64,000 nucleotides of DNA from Bog-473 sp963745175. GTDB lineage: Bacteria; Actinomycetota; Acidimicrobiia; Acidimicrobiales; RAAP-2. The translations under genes and the position numbers were made by a program. The notes below the pieces were generated by a model. The model saw nothing but the letters and a program-made list of their open reading frames with translations. It did not search any database and was not told the DNA's origin. Below, in pieces: positions 29,406 to 37,799 of this stretch. The stretch covers positions 245,569 to 309,568 of the forward strand of contig CAVUWK010000008.1 of NCBI GenBank assembly GCA_963745175.1, given 5' to 3'. Positions within the stretch are counted from its first letter, which is position 1. Every line of letters starts with the position of its first letter.

Positions 29406-30536
29406 TCACTCGATGGCGTTCGTCCCCGCGTTTGCGTAAGCCTGGGCCGCCTGTGTCTCCCATTTTCGCTCAATTTCGCCGAAGTGCCAGATGGCGAGCG
29501 CCACGATCCAGGTCGCCACGAAGATGGCGACGATGATGAATCCGGCCCTGTTGATGTTGAACTTCGCAACGACGTCCCAGAAGCCGCCGCTTCGATCGGT
29601 CTCCTGGGCAATCAGGCCGAGGATCTCGATCGTTCCGATGAAGAGCGCGATGAAGATCGACAAGCCCGTGATCGTCAGGTTGTAGTAGATCTTCCGGATC
29701 GGCTTCGAGAAGGCCCAGTCGTAGGCGAAGTTCATGAAGCATCCGTCGATCGTGTCGAAGAGGCACATCCCGGCGGCGAACAGGATCGGCAGCGAGATCA
29801 CGGCGTAGAACGGCAGCCCACCCACGACGGCCGAACCGGCGAGCACCAGGAGGGCCACCTCGCTGGCGGTGTCGAAGCCCAAACCGAAGAGCGCGCCGAC
29901 CGGGTACATCTTCCAGGGCGAGTCGACTCGCCTGGCATAACCGCCGAGAACCCGGTTCATGAGCCCGCGCGAATCGAGTTGACGTTCGAGCTCGGCCTGG
30001 TCGTACCTGCCTTGTCGCATCTCCCGGCTCACCTTGATGATGGAGAAGAGGACGACGAGGTTGAGGAGGCCAATGAGATACAAGAAGGTCCCCGAGACCG
30101 AGGTGCCGATGATGCCGGTCCAATGATGCAGTGCGGAGGTGTTGTTCTTCACCGCGCCGTTGAGTGCCCGGATCCCGAAATTCAGGAAGACGGCGAGAAC
30201 GAAGACGACGGTCGAGTGGCCTAGGGAGAAGAAGTAGCCGACGCTGAGAGGGCGCTCGCCGTCCTGGATCAGCTGTCGGGTCGTGTTGTCGATTGCCGCA
30301 ATGTGGTCCGCATCGAACGCGTGCCGCATGCCGAGCGTGTAGGCGAGCACGCCCGTCCCGAAGCCGAAGAACTGGGTCTTGTTGAGCTGGTAGTGGCCGT
30401 GGAGTGCGAGGAGCAGCAAGCCCCAGCCCACGATGTTGAGCCCGAGAACGGTCGCGGCCATCAGCCCGACCTTGGTCCACTCCCGAGACGTCAGGCCCCT
30501 GCGCATGGTGCTGATTCGACTGATTAGGCCCGTCAT
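29406..30536 (-). CDS. NiCoT-family nickel/cobalt permease
   Basis: A 376-residue membrane transporter of the HoxN/NixA group. The diagnostic signature is present: RHAFDADHIAAIDN in the second membrane segment, then LGHSTVVFVLAV, and LGFDTASEVALL after the large cytoplasmic loop. It imports Ni2+ and/or Co2+ in a single-component, ATP-independent fashion. ATG 30536 is supported by an AGGGGGG upstream. It is divergent from a Fur-family gene with a Nur-like box between, so nickel-dependent repression is expected. No nickel enzyme gene is in the window. Confidence 0.95.
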   Translation of the reverse strand: MTGLISRISTMRRGLTSREWTKVGLMAATVLGLNIVGWGLLLLALHGHYQLNKTQFFGFGTGVLAYTLGMRHAFDADHIAAIDNTTRQLIQDGERPLSVGYFFSLGHSTVVFVLAVFLNFGIRALNGAVKNNTSALHHWTGIIGTSVSGTFLYLIGLLNLVVLFSIIKVSREMRQGRYDQAELERQLDSRGLMNRVLGGYARRVDSPWKMYPVGALFGLGFDTASEVALLVLAGSAVVGGLPFYAVISLPILFAAGMCLFDTIDGCFMNFAYDWAFSKPIRKIYYNLTITGLSIFIALFIGTIEILGLIAQETDRSGGFWDVVAKFNINRAGFIIVAIFVATWIVALAIWHFGEIERKWETQAAQAYANAGTNAIE

Positions 30537-30596
30537 GTCGTCTGCCCCCCTGGGTGCGCCGGAGCCAGCCAATTCGTTATCGCTACGGTAAAGCAA

Positions 30597-30613
30597 TTGC
30601 GAATGAGTTGCAA
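30597..30613. promoter_or_regulatory. Candidate Nur (nickel-responsive Fur family) operator
   Basis: The sequence TTGCGA-ATGAG-TTGCAA matches the Streptomyces Nur box, described as tTGCaa-N5-ttGCAA, in 11 of 12 defined positions with the exact 5-base spacer. It sits between the divergent nickel transporter gene (start 30536) and the Fur-family gene (start 30644). A second, weaker palindrome (ATTCG...CGAAT, 30572-30604) overlaps it. Confidence 0.75.
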
Positions 30614-30643
30614 GAAGGGTAAAGGCCTTAGAATGGAGCGGTC

Positions 30644-31099
30644 ATGGGCGTTCCTCTCGGCGCAGATGCACCTCGGCACGACGTCAGCACGGTCGACGAC
30701 GTCCTCGCTCTCGTGCGTGAAAGCGGGGGCCGGGTGACGAGCTCCCGCCGGCTGCTCCTCGAGGCGATCTTCGCCGACCCCGGCCACCACAGTGCCGAGG
30801 ACCTGGCGGCGATCGTCCAGGCCAAAGCCCCGGACGTGCACCTGTCCACCATCTACCGCAACCTGGAGGAGCTGGAGCGCCTCGGGGTGGTCGTCCACTC
30901 CCATCTCGGTCACGGTCCGGCCACGTACCACCTGGCGGCCACGGCGCATTGCCACTTCGTGTGCGAACACTGCGGCACCGCGTTCAAGGCGCCCGACGAA
31001 CTGTTCGTGAGCCTGGCCGACCGCGCCGACAAGCAGTTCGGCTTCGCCATCGACCCCCACCACTTCTCGATATTCGGTCGCTGCCGCAACTGCCGGTAG
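30644..31099 (+). CDS. Fur-family metalloregulator, probably Nur
   Basis: A 151-residue Fur-family repressor: winged-helix part with VTSSRRLLLEAIF and HLSTIYRNLEELERLG, then a dimerisation part with His/Cys metal sites (TAHCHFVCEHCG and a terminal CRNCR). The two CxxC pairs form the structural zinc site; the HxH-like cluster around residues 103-108 and HH near 142 could form the sensing site. Fur, Zur and Nur cannot be told apart by these residues alone. Assignment as Nur rests on the divergent nickel permease and the Nur-like operator between them. It probably represses both itself and the transporter when nickel is sufficient. Confidence 0.85.
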   Translation: MGVPLGADAPRHDVSTVDDVLALVRESGGRVTSSRRLLLEAIFADPGHHSAEDLAAIVQAKAPDVHLSTIYRNLEELERLGVVVHSHLGHGPATYHLAATAHCHFVCEHCGTAFKAPDELFVSLADRADKQFGFAIDPHHFSIFGRCRNCR

Positions 31100-31180
31100 C
31101 GAGGAAAACGACCCGACTGCACCACGCACGGGGGGCGGCTCGGAGGCGGTCGTCCGCCTCGGCTCTCTAAGGTTCGCCTC

Positions 31181-32300
31181 ATGCCCGACGCCGCCGGCCC
31201 CGTCGTCGTGGCGATGGACGCGACGCCGCTTCTCGGGAACCGGACGGGTGTCGGTGCGTCCGTCGCCGGGTTCCTCAGTGCCGTTGCCACCGATCCCCAC
31301 CTCGATGTCGTCGGGTTCGGCCTCAGCGCCAGGGGAGGGAGGGCCCTTCCGGAACGTCTACCCGACTCGGTCAGACCGGGACGGCGGGTCCCGATCCCCG
31401 CTGGAGCGTTGCTCCGGATGTGGGCGCGCGGTCGACCACCCCGCGGTGGAACGGTGGACCGGCCGGGTCGACGTCGTGCATGGCACCAACTTCGTCGTCC
31501 CGCCCTCACGGACGGCGGCCCGCCTCGTGACCGTGCACGATCTGACTCCTCTCCGGTTTCCCGAGCTCTGCAACCCGACCTCCCTGCGGTACCCCGGGCT
31601 CATCAGCCGTGCTGTCGACCAGGGTTCCTCCATCCATACGGTCTCGCAGGCAATTGCGGATGACGTCATCGATCATTTCCAGGTCGACGCCGATCGGGTG
31701 CACGTCATCCACAACGGGCTCACCGCGCTGGAGGTTCCGCTCCGACGTGGGGCGACCGAACCCCCCTACATCCTCGCCATCGGGACGGTGGAGCCGCGCA
31801 AGGGCCTCCCCGACCTCGTGGCCGCATTCGACCGCATCGCCGGGACCATCCCCGATGTCGATCTGAAGATCGCCGGACCGCCCGGGTGGGGTGAAGATGC
31901 CCTCGCGGCCGCGCTCCGGAGCGCCCGGCACGCCGGCAGGATCCATCGCGTCGGATGGACCGACGACAGGGGCTCCCTGATCGCGGGCGCGCACCTGCTC
32001 GCCTACCCCTCGCTCCACGAGGGCTTCGGCCTGCCACCCCTCGAAGCGATGTCCCTGGGAGTGCCGGTGGTCGCGACCACCGCGGGAGCGATCCCCGAAG
32101 TCGTGGGAGATGCCGCGGTCCTCGTCCCGCCTCGTGACGTCCCTGCACTCTCCGAGGCGTTGCTGCTGGTGTCGCGGGACGCCACGACCCGGGAGAGGTT
32201 GGTCACGACCGGCCTCCGACGGGTCACCCGGTTCACATGGGACGACGCGGGACGACAGCTGGCGCAGCTCTACCGGACTCTCGCCGATGTTCGCTTCTGA
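31181..32300 (+). CDS. GT4-type glycosyltransferase, interrupted by one indel
   Basis: Family GT4 (GT-B fold) retaining glycosyltransferase. Frame one begins at ATG 31181 (VVVAMDATPLLGNRTGVG); near 31425 an extra G shifts it, and the other frame continues VDHPAVERWTGRVDVVHGTN to the stop at 32300, about 373 residues restored. Donor-binding part: LAIGTVEPRKGLPDLVAAF and the EX7E element in HEGFGLPPLEAMSLGVPVVA. Such enzymes add mannose or another hexose from nucleotide-sugar donors. Next to it are a PIG-V-like mannosyltransferase and a membrane protein, suggesting cell-envelope glycoconjugate assembly. Confidence 0.85.
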
Positions 32301-32339
32301 CGACTCGTGCCCGCACCGAGTACGTGCAAACATCGGCCC

Positions 32340-33566
32340 ATGCCGGCTGGAGCAGTGGACACCGCGTCCCCCCCGATGACGCTCGGCACGGACCTCCACC
32401 CGGCGGAAGACCTCGGACCTGGCTTGGGTCTGATCGGGCGCTGGCGGGGTCGTCGGAGCCTGATCCTCGAAGCGCTCGGCGTGGCGTGGTTGCCGTGGCT
32501 CACGGCGCGGGTCATCACGCTGTTCTCCCTCGGCCTGGCCAAGTACGAGGTCAGGCACTTCCACATCAACGACGTGAAAGCAGTGCTCGAAACGCGCTAC
32601 GGGCTCTTGGGTTCCGACGCCGGTTGGTACCAGAGCATTGCCGCCCACGGGTACGGCGCGCTGCCGCGGTCGGCCATCCGATTCTTTCCGCTGTTGCCGT
32701 TGCTCGACCGCGGCCTGAGCGACGTCACCTCGCTGACCGTCGGCATCGCCTCTCTGCTGATCACCAACGCCGCCAGCTTGCTGCTGGCGATCGGGATCTA
32801 CGCGCTGGTGTGTTCGGAGTTCCGGGACAAGGCCCTCGCCCGACGCACGGTGTGGCTCATGATGCTGGCGCCGCCCGCCTTTGTCTTCGTGATGGGGTAC
32901 TCGGAGTCGCTCCTCGTCCTGCTGTCGATCGGCTTCTTCGTCGCCATCCGGCGAGGGAACTGGTGGTGGGCCGGCCTGTTCGGCTACCTGGCCGGAACGG
33001 CCCGACCGATCGGTTGCCTCCTGCTCGTCCCGGCTGTGATCGAGGTCGTCCGGTCGTGGCCCACCGACCGCTGGAGCCGATGGCCGGGAAAGGCCGTGGC
33101 GATCGTCTCCTCCGTCGCCGGGACGGTGACGTATCTCAGCTGGGTGAGCGTGGAGTTCGGAGGGTTCTTCGAGCCTCTCAAGATCCAACAGCAGCAAGCG
33201 CACCACGGGACGCTCGCAGATCCGGTCGCCACGATCTACCACGCGCTCGCCAACCTGGCCCATGGTCACCACATCGGCGACGCGTTGCATGTCCCGTGGA
33301 TCGGCGTCGCCGTCGTCCTCCTCGTCGTTGCCTTCTGGCGACTGCCCCTGTCGTACGCGGCCTTCGCGCTCTGCGTCGTCGTCGTCGCCTTGTCCGGGTC
33401 GAACCTCGACTCCTTCGAGCGCTACGCGCTCAGTGCGTTCCCTCTCGTGATCGCGGGCGCGACCCTGCTCCGGTCCGGACGGGTTGCCGGCGTCACCTAC
33501 GTCCTGTGCGGTGCCGGAATGGCGCTCTACGCGTTGTTGGCGTTCCAGGGGGCCTACGTCCCGTAG
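32340..33566 (+). CDS. PIG-V-like integral membrane mannosyltransferase
   Basis: A polytopic membrane protein of about 408 residues with roughly ten hydrophobic segments. Motifs of PIG-V/GT76-like transferases are visible: GSDAGWYQSIAAHGYG with the acidic residue after the first membrane helix, and IRFFPLLPLLDRGL, then GYSESLLVLLSIG and ARPIGCLLLVP. These enzymes use polyprenyl-phosphate mannose to mannosylate a lipid or protein on the outer face of the membrane. It follows the GT4 gene by 39 bases. ATG 32376 (MTLGTDLHP) is an alternative start. Confidence 0.8.
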   Translation: MPAGAVDTASPPMTLGTDLHPAEDLGPGLGLIGRWRGRRSLILEALGVAWLPWLTARVITLFSLGLAKYEVRHFHINDVKAVLETRYGLLGSDAGWYQSIAAHGYGALPRSAIRFFPLLPLLDRGLSDVTSLTVGIASLLITNAASLLLAIGIYALVCSEFRDKALARRTVWLMMLAPPAFVFVMGYSESLLVLLSIGFFVAIRRGNWWWAGLFGYLAGTARPIGCLLLVPAVIEVVRSWPTDRWSRWPGKAVAIVSSVAGTVTYLSWVSVEFGGFFEPLKIQQQQAHHGTLADPVATIYHALANLAHGHHIGDALHVPWIGVAVVLLVVAFWRLPLSYAAFALCVVVVALSGSNLDSFERYALSAFPLVIAGATLLRSGRVAGVTYVLCGAGMALYALLAFQGAYVP

Positions 33567-33621
33567 GCACGTCGGGGCGGAGTCCCACGACAGTGACCTG
33601 CCGGTGGGCGAAGATGGCTCG

Positions 33622-34305
33622 ATGTCGTCCCGCCCGGAGCCACTCGAGGAGCGGCCGAAGGTCCGCGCCGGCGAGCCCCGCTGGCCGATGGCCCTCGCCG
33701 TCCTGGCCACCGGACTCCTGCGGGCAGTGCTCCCGTCCCAGCTCCGCAACGGCGACGCCCGCTGGGTCTTCCTCGTCGTCGTCGTCGTGCTCCTGGCCAT
33801 CCTCATCGTCGGGGACCCCGGACGCATCGACCGGGACCGGCCCTGGCTCCACAACGTGACCAGTGTGCTCATCGGGCTCATCACCATCGCCAACGCGGAC
33901 GCCGCAATCCGGCTGGTGGTCGGCATCGTCGACGTGTCGAACTTCACCCAGAACGCCAAGGTCCTGTTGGCCAGCGGCGGCGCCATCTGGCTCACCAACA
34001 TCATCGCCTTCGCCCTGTGGTTCTGGAACCTCGACCGGGGTGGCCCGGCGGCCCGCGCCGCGGGCACCGGCCCGCGACCGGCCCTGATCTTCCCCGAGAT
34101 GCTGCACACGCAGTACGTCGGGGAGGGCTGGTACCCCGTGTTCGCCGATTACTTCCATTTCGCGTTCGCCACCGCCGCCGCCTTCAGCCCGACCGACGTG
34201 TCGGCGGTCAAGACCTGGGCAAAGCTCATGATGATGGCGGAGTCGGCCATCTCGCTCGTGGTCGGGATCCTGGTCGTGGCGCGGGCCGTCAACATCTTGA
34301 AGTGA
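33622..34305 (+). CDS. Integral membrane protein, unknown function
   Basis: A 227-residue protein with a charged N-terminus and four to five hydrophobic segments (for example WVFLVVVVVLLAILIVG, IWLTNIIAFALWFWNL and SAISLVVGILVVARAVNI). The segment YFHFAFATAAAFSPTDV, with an aromatic pair and an Asp between membrane helices, resembles a part of potassium-channel-like or DUF1345-type proteins, but I could not identify a selectivity filter. Downstream of the mannosyltransferase by 55 bases and in the same direction. Function unknown. Confidence 0.7.
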   Translation: MSSRPEPLEERPKVRAGEPRWPMALAVLATGLLRAVLPSQLRNGDARWVFLVVVVVLLAILIVGDPGRIDRDRPWLHNVTSVLIGLITIANADAAIRLVVGIVDVSNFTQNAKVLLASGGAIWLTNIIAFALWFWNLDRGGPAARAAGTGPRPALIFPEMLHTQYVGEGWYPVFADYFHFAFATAAAFSPTDVSAVKTWAKLMMMAESAISLVVGILVVARAVNILK

Positions 34306-34359
34306 CCAGGTAGGGTCGCCGAAACGCGACCGGGCGACTCAGGGAACAATGATGGTTCC

Positions 34360-35019
34360 ATGCTCCTCGGGGTCCGGGTCGCGTCGGCCGGCGCCGTCGC
34401 CTTCGTGGCCGGTTGCGCCCTTTCGTCCTGTGGCGGCTCCCCATCGAAGAACGCCGTCCGGGCGACCACGACAACCGCCGCGCCGACGACGTCCAGCACC
34501 TCGACACCGTCGACCACGACCACGACCACGCATCCAGGGGTCATCGTGCCCAACGTCATCGGGTTGAAGATCGCCGCCGCCCACGCGACCTTGGACCACG
34601 CCGAACTTCCGGCGGTCGGCTTGAACGCTCCGTGCAACAAGGGCACGCTGGCCAGCCAGAGCGTGGTCGCGTCACTGTGGCTCGCCGGCAAGGGACCCGA
34701 CGTGCGTGTCGGCGCGGTCCCGTTGAACCCCGGCGCCGCCGTCCCGCCAGGCACGAGGGTCGGCATCACCTGGTCCGGCTGCTACGGCGACGCCTCGGCC
34801 GTTCCCGCGGTCGTCGGCCTGACGTTCCCGGCTGCCCGGCATGCCCTCCGCGCCGTCGGCCTGACCTGGGCCTGCTACTCAGTCGGAAAGGCGACGGGCA
34901 CGACATCCACCACGACGGTCAAGCCGCCACGGCTCGTGCTCACCCAGAGCCCGGCCGCCGGCACGGTGCTCCACCCCGGCGCAACGGTCGCCCTCACCAT
35001 GCACGCCTGCCCGCAGTGA
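34360..35019 (+). CDS. PASTA-domain lipoprotein
   Basis: A 219-residue secreted protein. Lipobox LSSC near residue 24 after a short signal sequence, then a Thr/Ser-rich linker (residues 36-60), then two PASTA domains, starting VPNVIGLKIAAAHATLDHA and VPAVVGLTFPAARHALRAVG. Each PASTA unit has a Cys near its middle, and two further Cys lie near the domain ends, possibly as disulfides. PASTA domains bind peptidoglycan or beta-lactams. The stop overlaps the GTG start of the MFS gene by four bases (GTGA), so the two are translationally coupled. Confidence 0.85.
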   Translation: MLLGVRVASAGAVAFVAGCALSSCGGSPSKNAVRATTTTAAPTTSSTSTPSTTTTTTHPGVIVPNVIGLKIAAAHATLDHAELPAVGLNAPCNKGTLASQSVVASLWLAGKGPDVRVGAVPLNPGAAVPPGTRVGITWSGCYGDASAVPAVVGLTFPAARHALRAVGLTWACYSVGKATGTTSTTTVKPPRLVLTQSPAAGTVLHPGATVALTMHACPQ

Positions 35020-36563
35020 GCGCCGGACCCGACGCAGACGGCACGACGCCGGCCGGCGCCGCGGCCGAGCCCCTGACGCTGTCGAGCGGGCGGGGCCGCT
35101 GGGTCATCGCAGCCACGGTGCTCGGCTCGGGGATTGCCTTCCTCGATGCGACCGTCGTCGGCATCGCGCTCCCCTCCATCGGGCGCGACTTCCACGGGGG
35201 GGTCGGCACGCTCCAGTGGGTCGTCACCGGGTACTCACTCACGCTGGCTGCGTTCCTCCTCCTCGGAGGGTCGCTCGGCGATCGCTACGGGCGCAAGCGA
35301 ATCTTCTCCATCGGGATCGTCTGGTTCGCCGTCGCCTCGGCCATCTGCGGCATCGCACCGAACGCCGGGCTGCTCATCGCGGCGCGGGTGGTCCAGGGCG
35401 TCGGCGGCGCGCTATTGACGCCGGGCAGCCTGGCCATCCTGCAGGCGTCGTTCCGCCCCGACGACCGGGCCCGGGCCATCGGAGCCTGGTCGGGGTTGGG
35501 GGGAGTGGCCGGCGCCGCCGGGCCACTGGTCGGCGGCTACCTCATCGCCATCGGCTCGTGGCGCTGGGTCTTCTTCATCAATCTGCCCCTCGCCGCCGCC
35601 GTGCTCGTGATCACGGCCCGCCACGTGCCCGAGTCGCGGGACCCGACGAGCACCGGCCGCGTCGACACCGTCGGTGCCGCGCTGGCGGTCGTGTTCCTGG
35701 CCGGACTGACCTACGGGCTCATCGAAGCCCCGACGCGTGGGTGGTCCAGCCCGGCGGTGGTGGCCTGCCTCGTGGTGGCCGCCCTGGCTGCACCCGCCTT
35801 CCTCTACGTCGAGCACCGCAAGGCCCACCCCATGCTCCCGCTCCAGTTGTTCCGCTCCCGCCAGTTCAGCGGGGCCAACGCCGTGACCTTCGCCGTCTAT
35901 GGCGCCCTCGGCGGTGCGCTGTTCCTGCTCCCCGTCGAGTTGCAGATCGTCAAGGGCTATTCCCCGCTCGAGTCCGGTGTGGCGCTGCTCCCCCTGACGC
36001 TGGTCATGCTCGCTTTCTCAGCTCGGTCGGGCGCGCTGTCGGCGCGGATCGGCCCCCGCCTGCAGATGACGGTGGGACCGCTGATCGTGGCGGTCGGCCT
36101 CGTTCTCCTGACCCGCGCCACCGACCCCGGCAGCTACTGGAGCCAGGTCTTCCCAGCCGTGCTGCTGTTCTCTGTCGGGATGACGGTCACCGTGGCCCCA
36201 CTGACATCCACCGCCATGGGCGCGGCACCCCCGGAGCACTCCGGCGTCGCCTCGGCCATCAACAACGTGGTCGCCCGTGCCGCCGGCCTCCTCGCCGTGG
36301 CCGTGCTGCCGCTTCTGGCCGGCCTGACCGGTGCCGCCGCCCTCAGCAGTGCCGAGCTGGCCGGCGGGTTCCGGACGGCCATGCTGATCTCGGCCTTCGT
36401 CTGTGCCGCCGGTGGCGTCCTGGCCGCGCTGACCATCCGCAACCCGGCCCGCGCCCCGGCCGCAATCGCCGCGGCCAAGGAGCAAGAGACCACCTGGAAC
36501 TGCGGTGTCAGCGGCCCCCCGCTCAACCCCTCGCTGGTCGCCGCCGGCACGCAGACGGACTGA
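35016..36563 (+). CDS. MFS transporter, DHA2 (14-TM drug:H+ antiporter) type
   Basis: A 515-residue export permease beginning at GTG 35016 inside the stop codon of the PASTA gene. Family motifs: GIAFLDATVVGIALPSIGRD (motif D1-like), LGDRYGRKRIF (motif A, GDRxGRK), and GAWSGLGGVAGAAGPLVGG (antiporter motif C region). About 14 hydrophobic segments are expected. The DHA2 family exports drugs, dyes or lipids. The short tail from residue 490 (TTWNCGVSGPP) is cytoplasmic. Coupling to a peptidoglycan-binding lipoprotein is unusual. Confidence 0.92.
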   Translation: MSAGPDADGTTPAGAAAEPLTLSSGRGRWVIAATVLGSGIAFLDATVVGIALPSIGRDFHGGVGTLQWVVTGYSLTLAAFLLLGGSLGDRYGRKRIFSIGIVWFAVASAICGIAPNAGLLIAARVVQGVGGALLTPGSLAILQASFRPDDRARAIGAWSGLGGVAGAAGPLVGGYLIAIGSWRWVFFINLPLAAAVLVITARHVPESRDPTSTGRVDTVGAALAVVFLAGLTYGLIEAPTRGWSSPAVVACLVVAALAAPAFLYVEHRKAHPMLPLQLFRSRQFSGANAVTFAVYGALGGALFLLPVELQIVKGYSPLESGVALLPLTLVMLAFSARSGALSARIGPRLQMTVGPLIVAVGLVLLTRATDPGSYWSQVFPAVLLFSVGMTVTVAPLTSTAMGAAPPEHSGVASAINNVVARAAGLLAVAVLPLLAGLTGAAALSSAELAGGFRTAMLISAFVCAAGGVLAALTIRNPARAPAAIAAAKEQETTWNCGVSGPPLNPSLVAAGTQTD

Positions 36564-36605
36564 CGCAATGTGCGGCCGGCGCGCCCGTCGGCAAAGGTAG
36601 GCACC

Positions 36606-37799
36606 GTGCCGCGCTCCGCCACGCAGCAGGACGTCTTCGCCCCGGCGCAGCTCGGGCCGCTGACCCTGCGCAACCGCATCATCAAGGCGGCCACCTTCGA
36701 GGGCGTGACGCCGGGCGGCGCGGTGAGCGACGAGCTCGTCGACTTCCATCGCCGCGTCGCCGCCGGCGGCGCGGCCCTCTCGACGGTGGCCTACCTGGCC
36801 GTCTCGCCCGAGGGGCGGACCGACCGCCACTGCCTGCAACTCAGCGCGGACACGGTCCCCGGGTTGCGCCGCCTGACCGACGCCGTGCACGCCGAGGGCG
36901 CGGCCGCGGCGGCGCAGATCGGCCACGCCGGGCCGGTGGCCAACGCCCGCTCCAACGGCGCCCCCGCCCTCTCGCCCTCCGGCGGCTTCACGCCCATGGG
37001 CTCGCGCCTGCGCGCCGTCGACATCGCCGGCATCGAGCGCATCACCGAGGACTACCGCCGCGCCGCCGCGCTGGCCGTAGAGGCCGGCTTCGATTCCATA
37101 GAGGTGCACGTCGGGCACAACTACCTCCTCAGTGCGTTCTTGAGCCCCAAGCTCAACCGCCGCCACGACCAGTTCGGCGGGTCGGTGGCCAACCGCGCCC
37201 GCTTCGCCCGCACGGTGCTGCGCACGGTGCGCGACGCCGCCGGCCCGAACGTGGCGGTGACGGCCAAGCTCAACATGGCGGACGGGGTCGGCGGCGGCCT
37301 GTGGCTCGACGAGAGCGTCGAGGTCGCCCGGCTCTTCGAAGCCGATGGCGCGCTCGATGCGCTGGAGCTCACCGGGGGCAGCTCGCTGGCCAACCCGATG
37401 TACCTCTTCCGGGGCGACGCGCCGCTGCACGAGTTCGGCGCCACGCTGCCGCCGGCCCTCCGGCTCGGCTTCCGCGTCATCGGCCACCGCTTCCTGCGCG
37501 CCTACCCCTACGAGGAGGCGTTCTTCCTCCCCTACGCGCGCCAGTTCCAGCGTGCGCTCTCCACCCCGCTCATCCTCCTCGGCGGCATCACAGAACTGGC
37601 GACGATCGAGATGGCGCTCGCCGAGGGCTTCGCGTTCGTCGCCATGGCCCGCGCCCTGCTGCGCGAGCCGGACCTGCCCAACCGGATGCGGGCGGGCACC
37701 TCGACCACATCGCTGTGCATCCACTGCAACAAATGCATGCCCACCATCTACTCGGGCACGCGCTGCGTCCTGGTAACCGACCGCCCGGTTCCTACCTAG
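36606..37799 (+). CDS. Old yellow enzyme-type NADH:flavin oxidoreductase
   Basis: A 397-residue FMN-dependent oxidoreductase with an (alpha/beta)8 barrel. GTG 36606 is the likely start, behind AAAGGTAGG. Visible elements: FAPAQLGPLTLRNRII at the start, QIGHAGPVAN, then VHVGHNYLLSAFLSPKLNRR with the His/Asn-type substrate residues (canonical HGAHGYLxxxFLSP, here VGHNYLLSAFLSP), and a C-terminal LCIHCNKCMPTIYSGTRC. The Cys pattern C-x2-C-x2-C-x9-C resembles the 4Fe-4S site of 2,4-dienoyl-CoA reductase-like members, but the C-terminal FAD/NADPH domains are absent. Its stop codon is shared with that of the convergent amidase gene. Confidence 0.9.
   Translation: MPRSATQQDVFAPAQLGPLTLRNRIIKAATFEGVTPGGAVSDELVDFHRRVAAGGAALSTVAYLAVSPEGRTDRHCLQLSADTVPGLRRLTDAVHAEGAAAAAQIGHAGPVANARSNGAPALSPSGGFTPMGSRLRAVDIAGIERITEDYRRAAALAVEAGFDSIEVHVGHNYLLSAFLSPKLNRRHDQFGGSVANRARFARTVLRTVRDAAGPNVAVTAKLNMADGVGGGLWLDESVEVARLFEADGALDALELTGGSSLANPMYLFRGDAPLHEFGATLPPALRLGFRVIGHRFLRAYPYEEAFFLPYARQFQRALSTPLILLGGITELATIEMALAEGFAFVAMARALLREPDLPNRMRAGTSTTSLCIHCNKCMPTIYSGTRCVLVTDRPVPT

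Noticed and set aside
31506..34109. Open frame of 867 codons on the - strand
   Set aside because: Antisense to the GT4, PIG-V-like and membrane-protein genes, which have clear motifs; translation is repetitive and charged.
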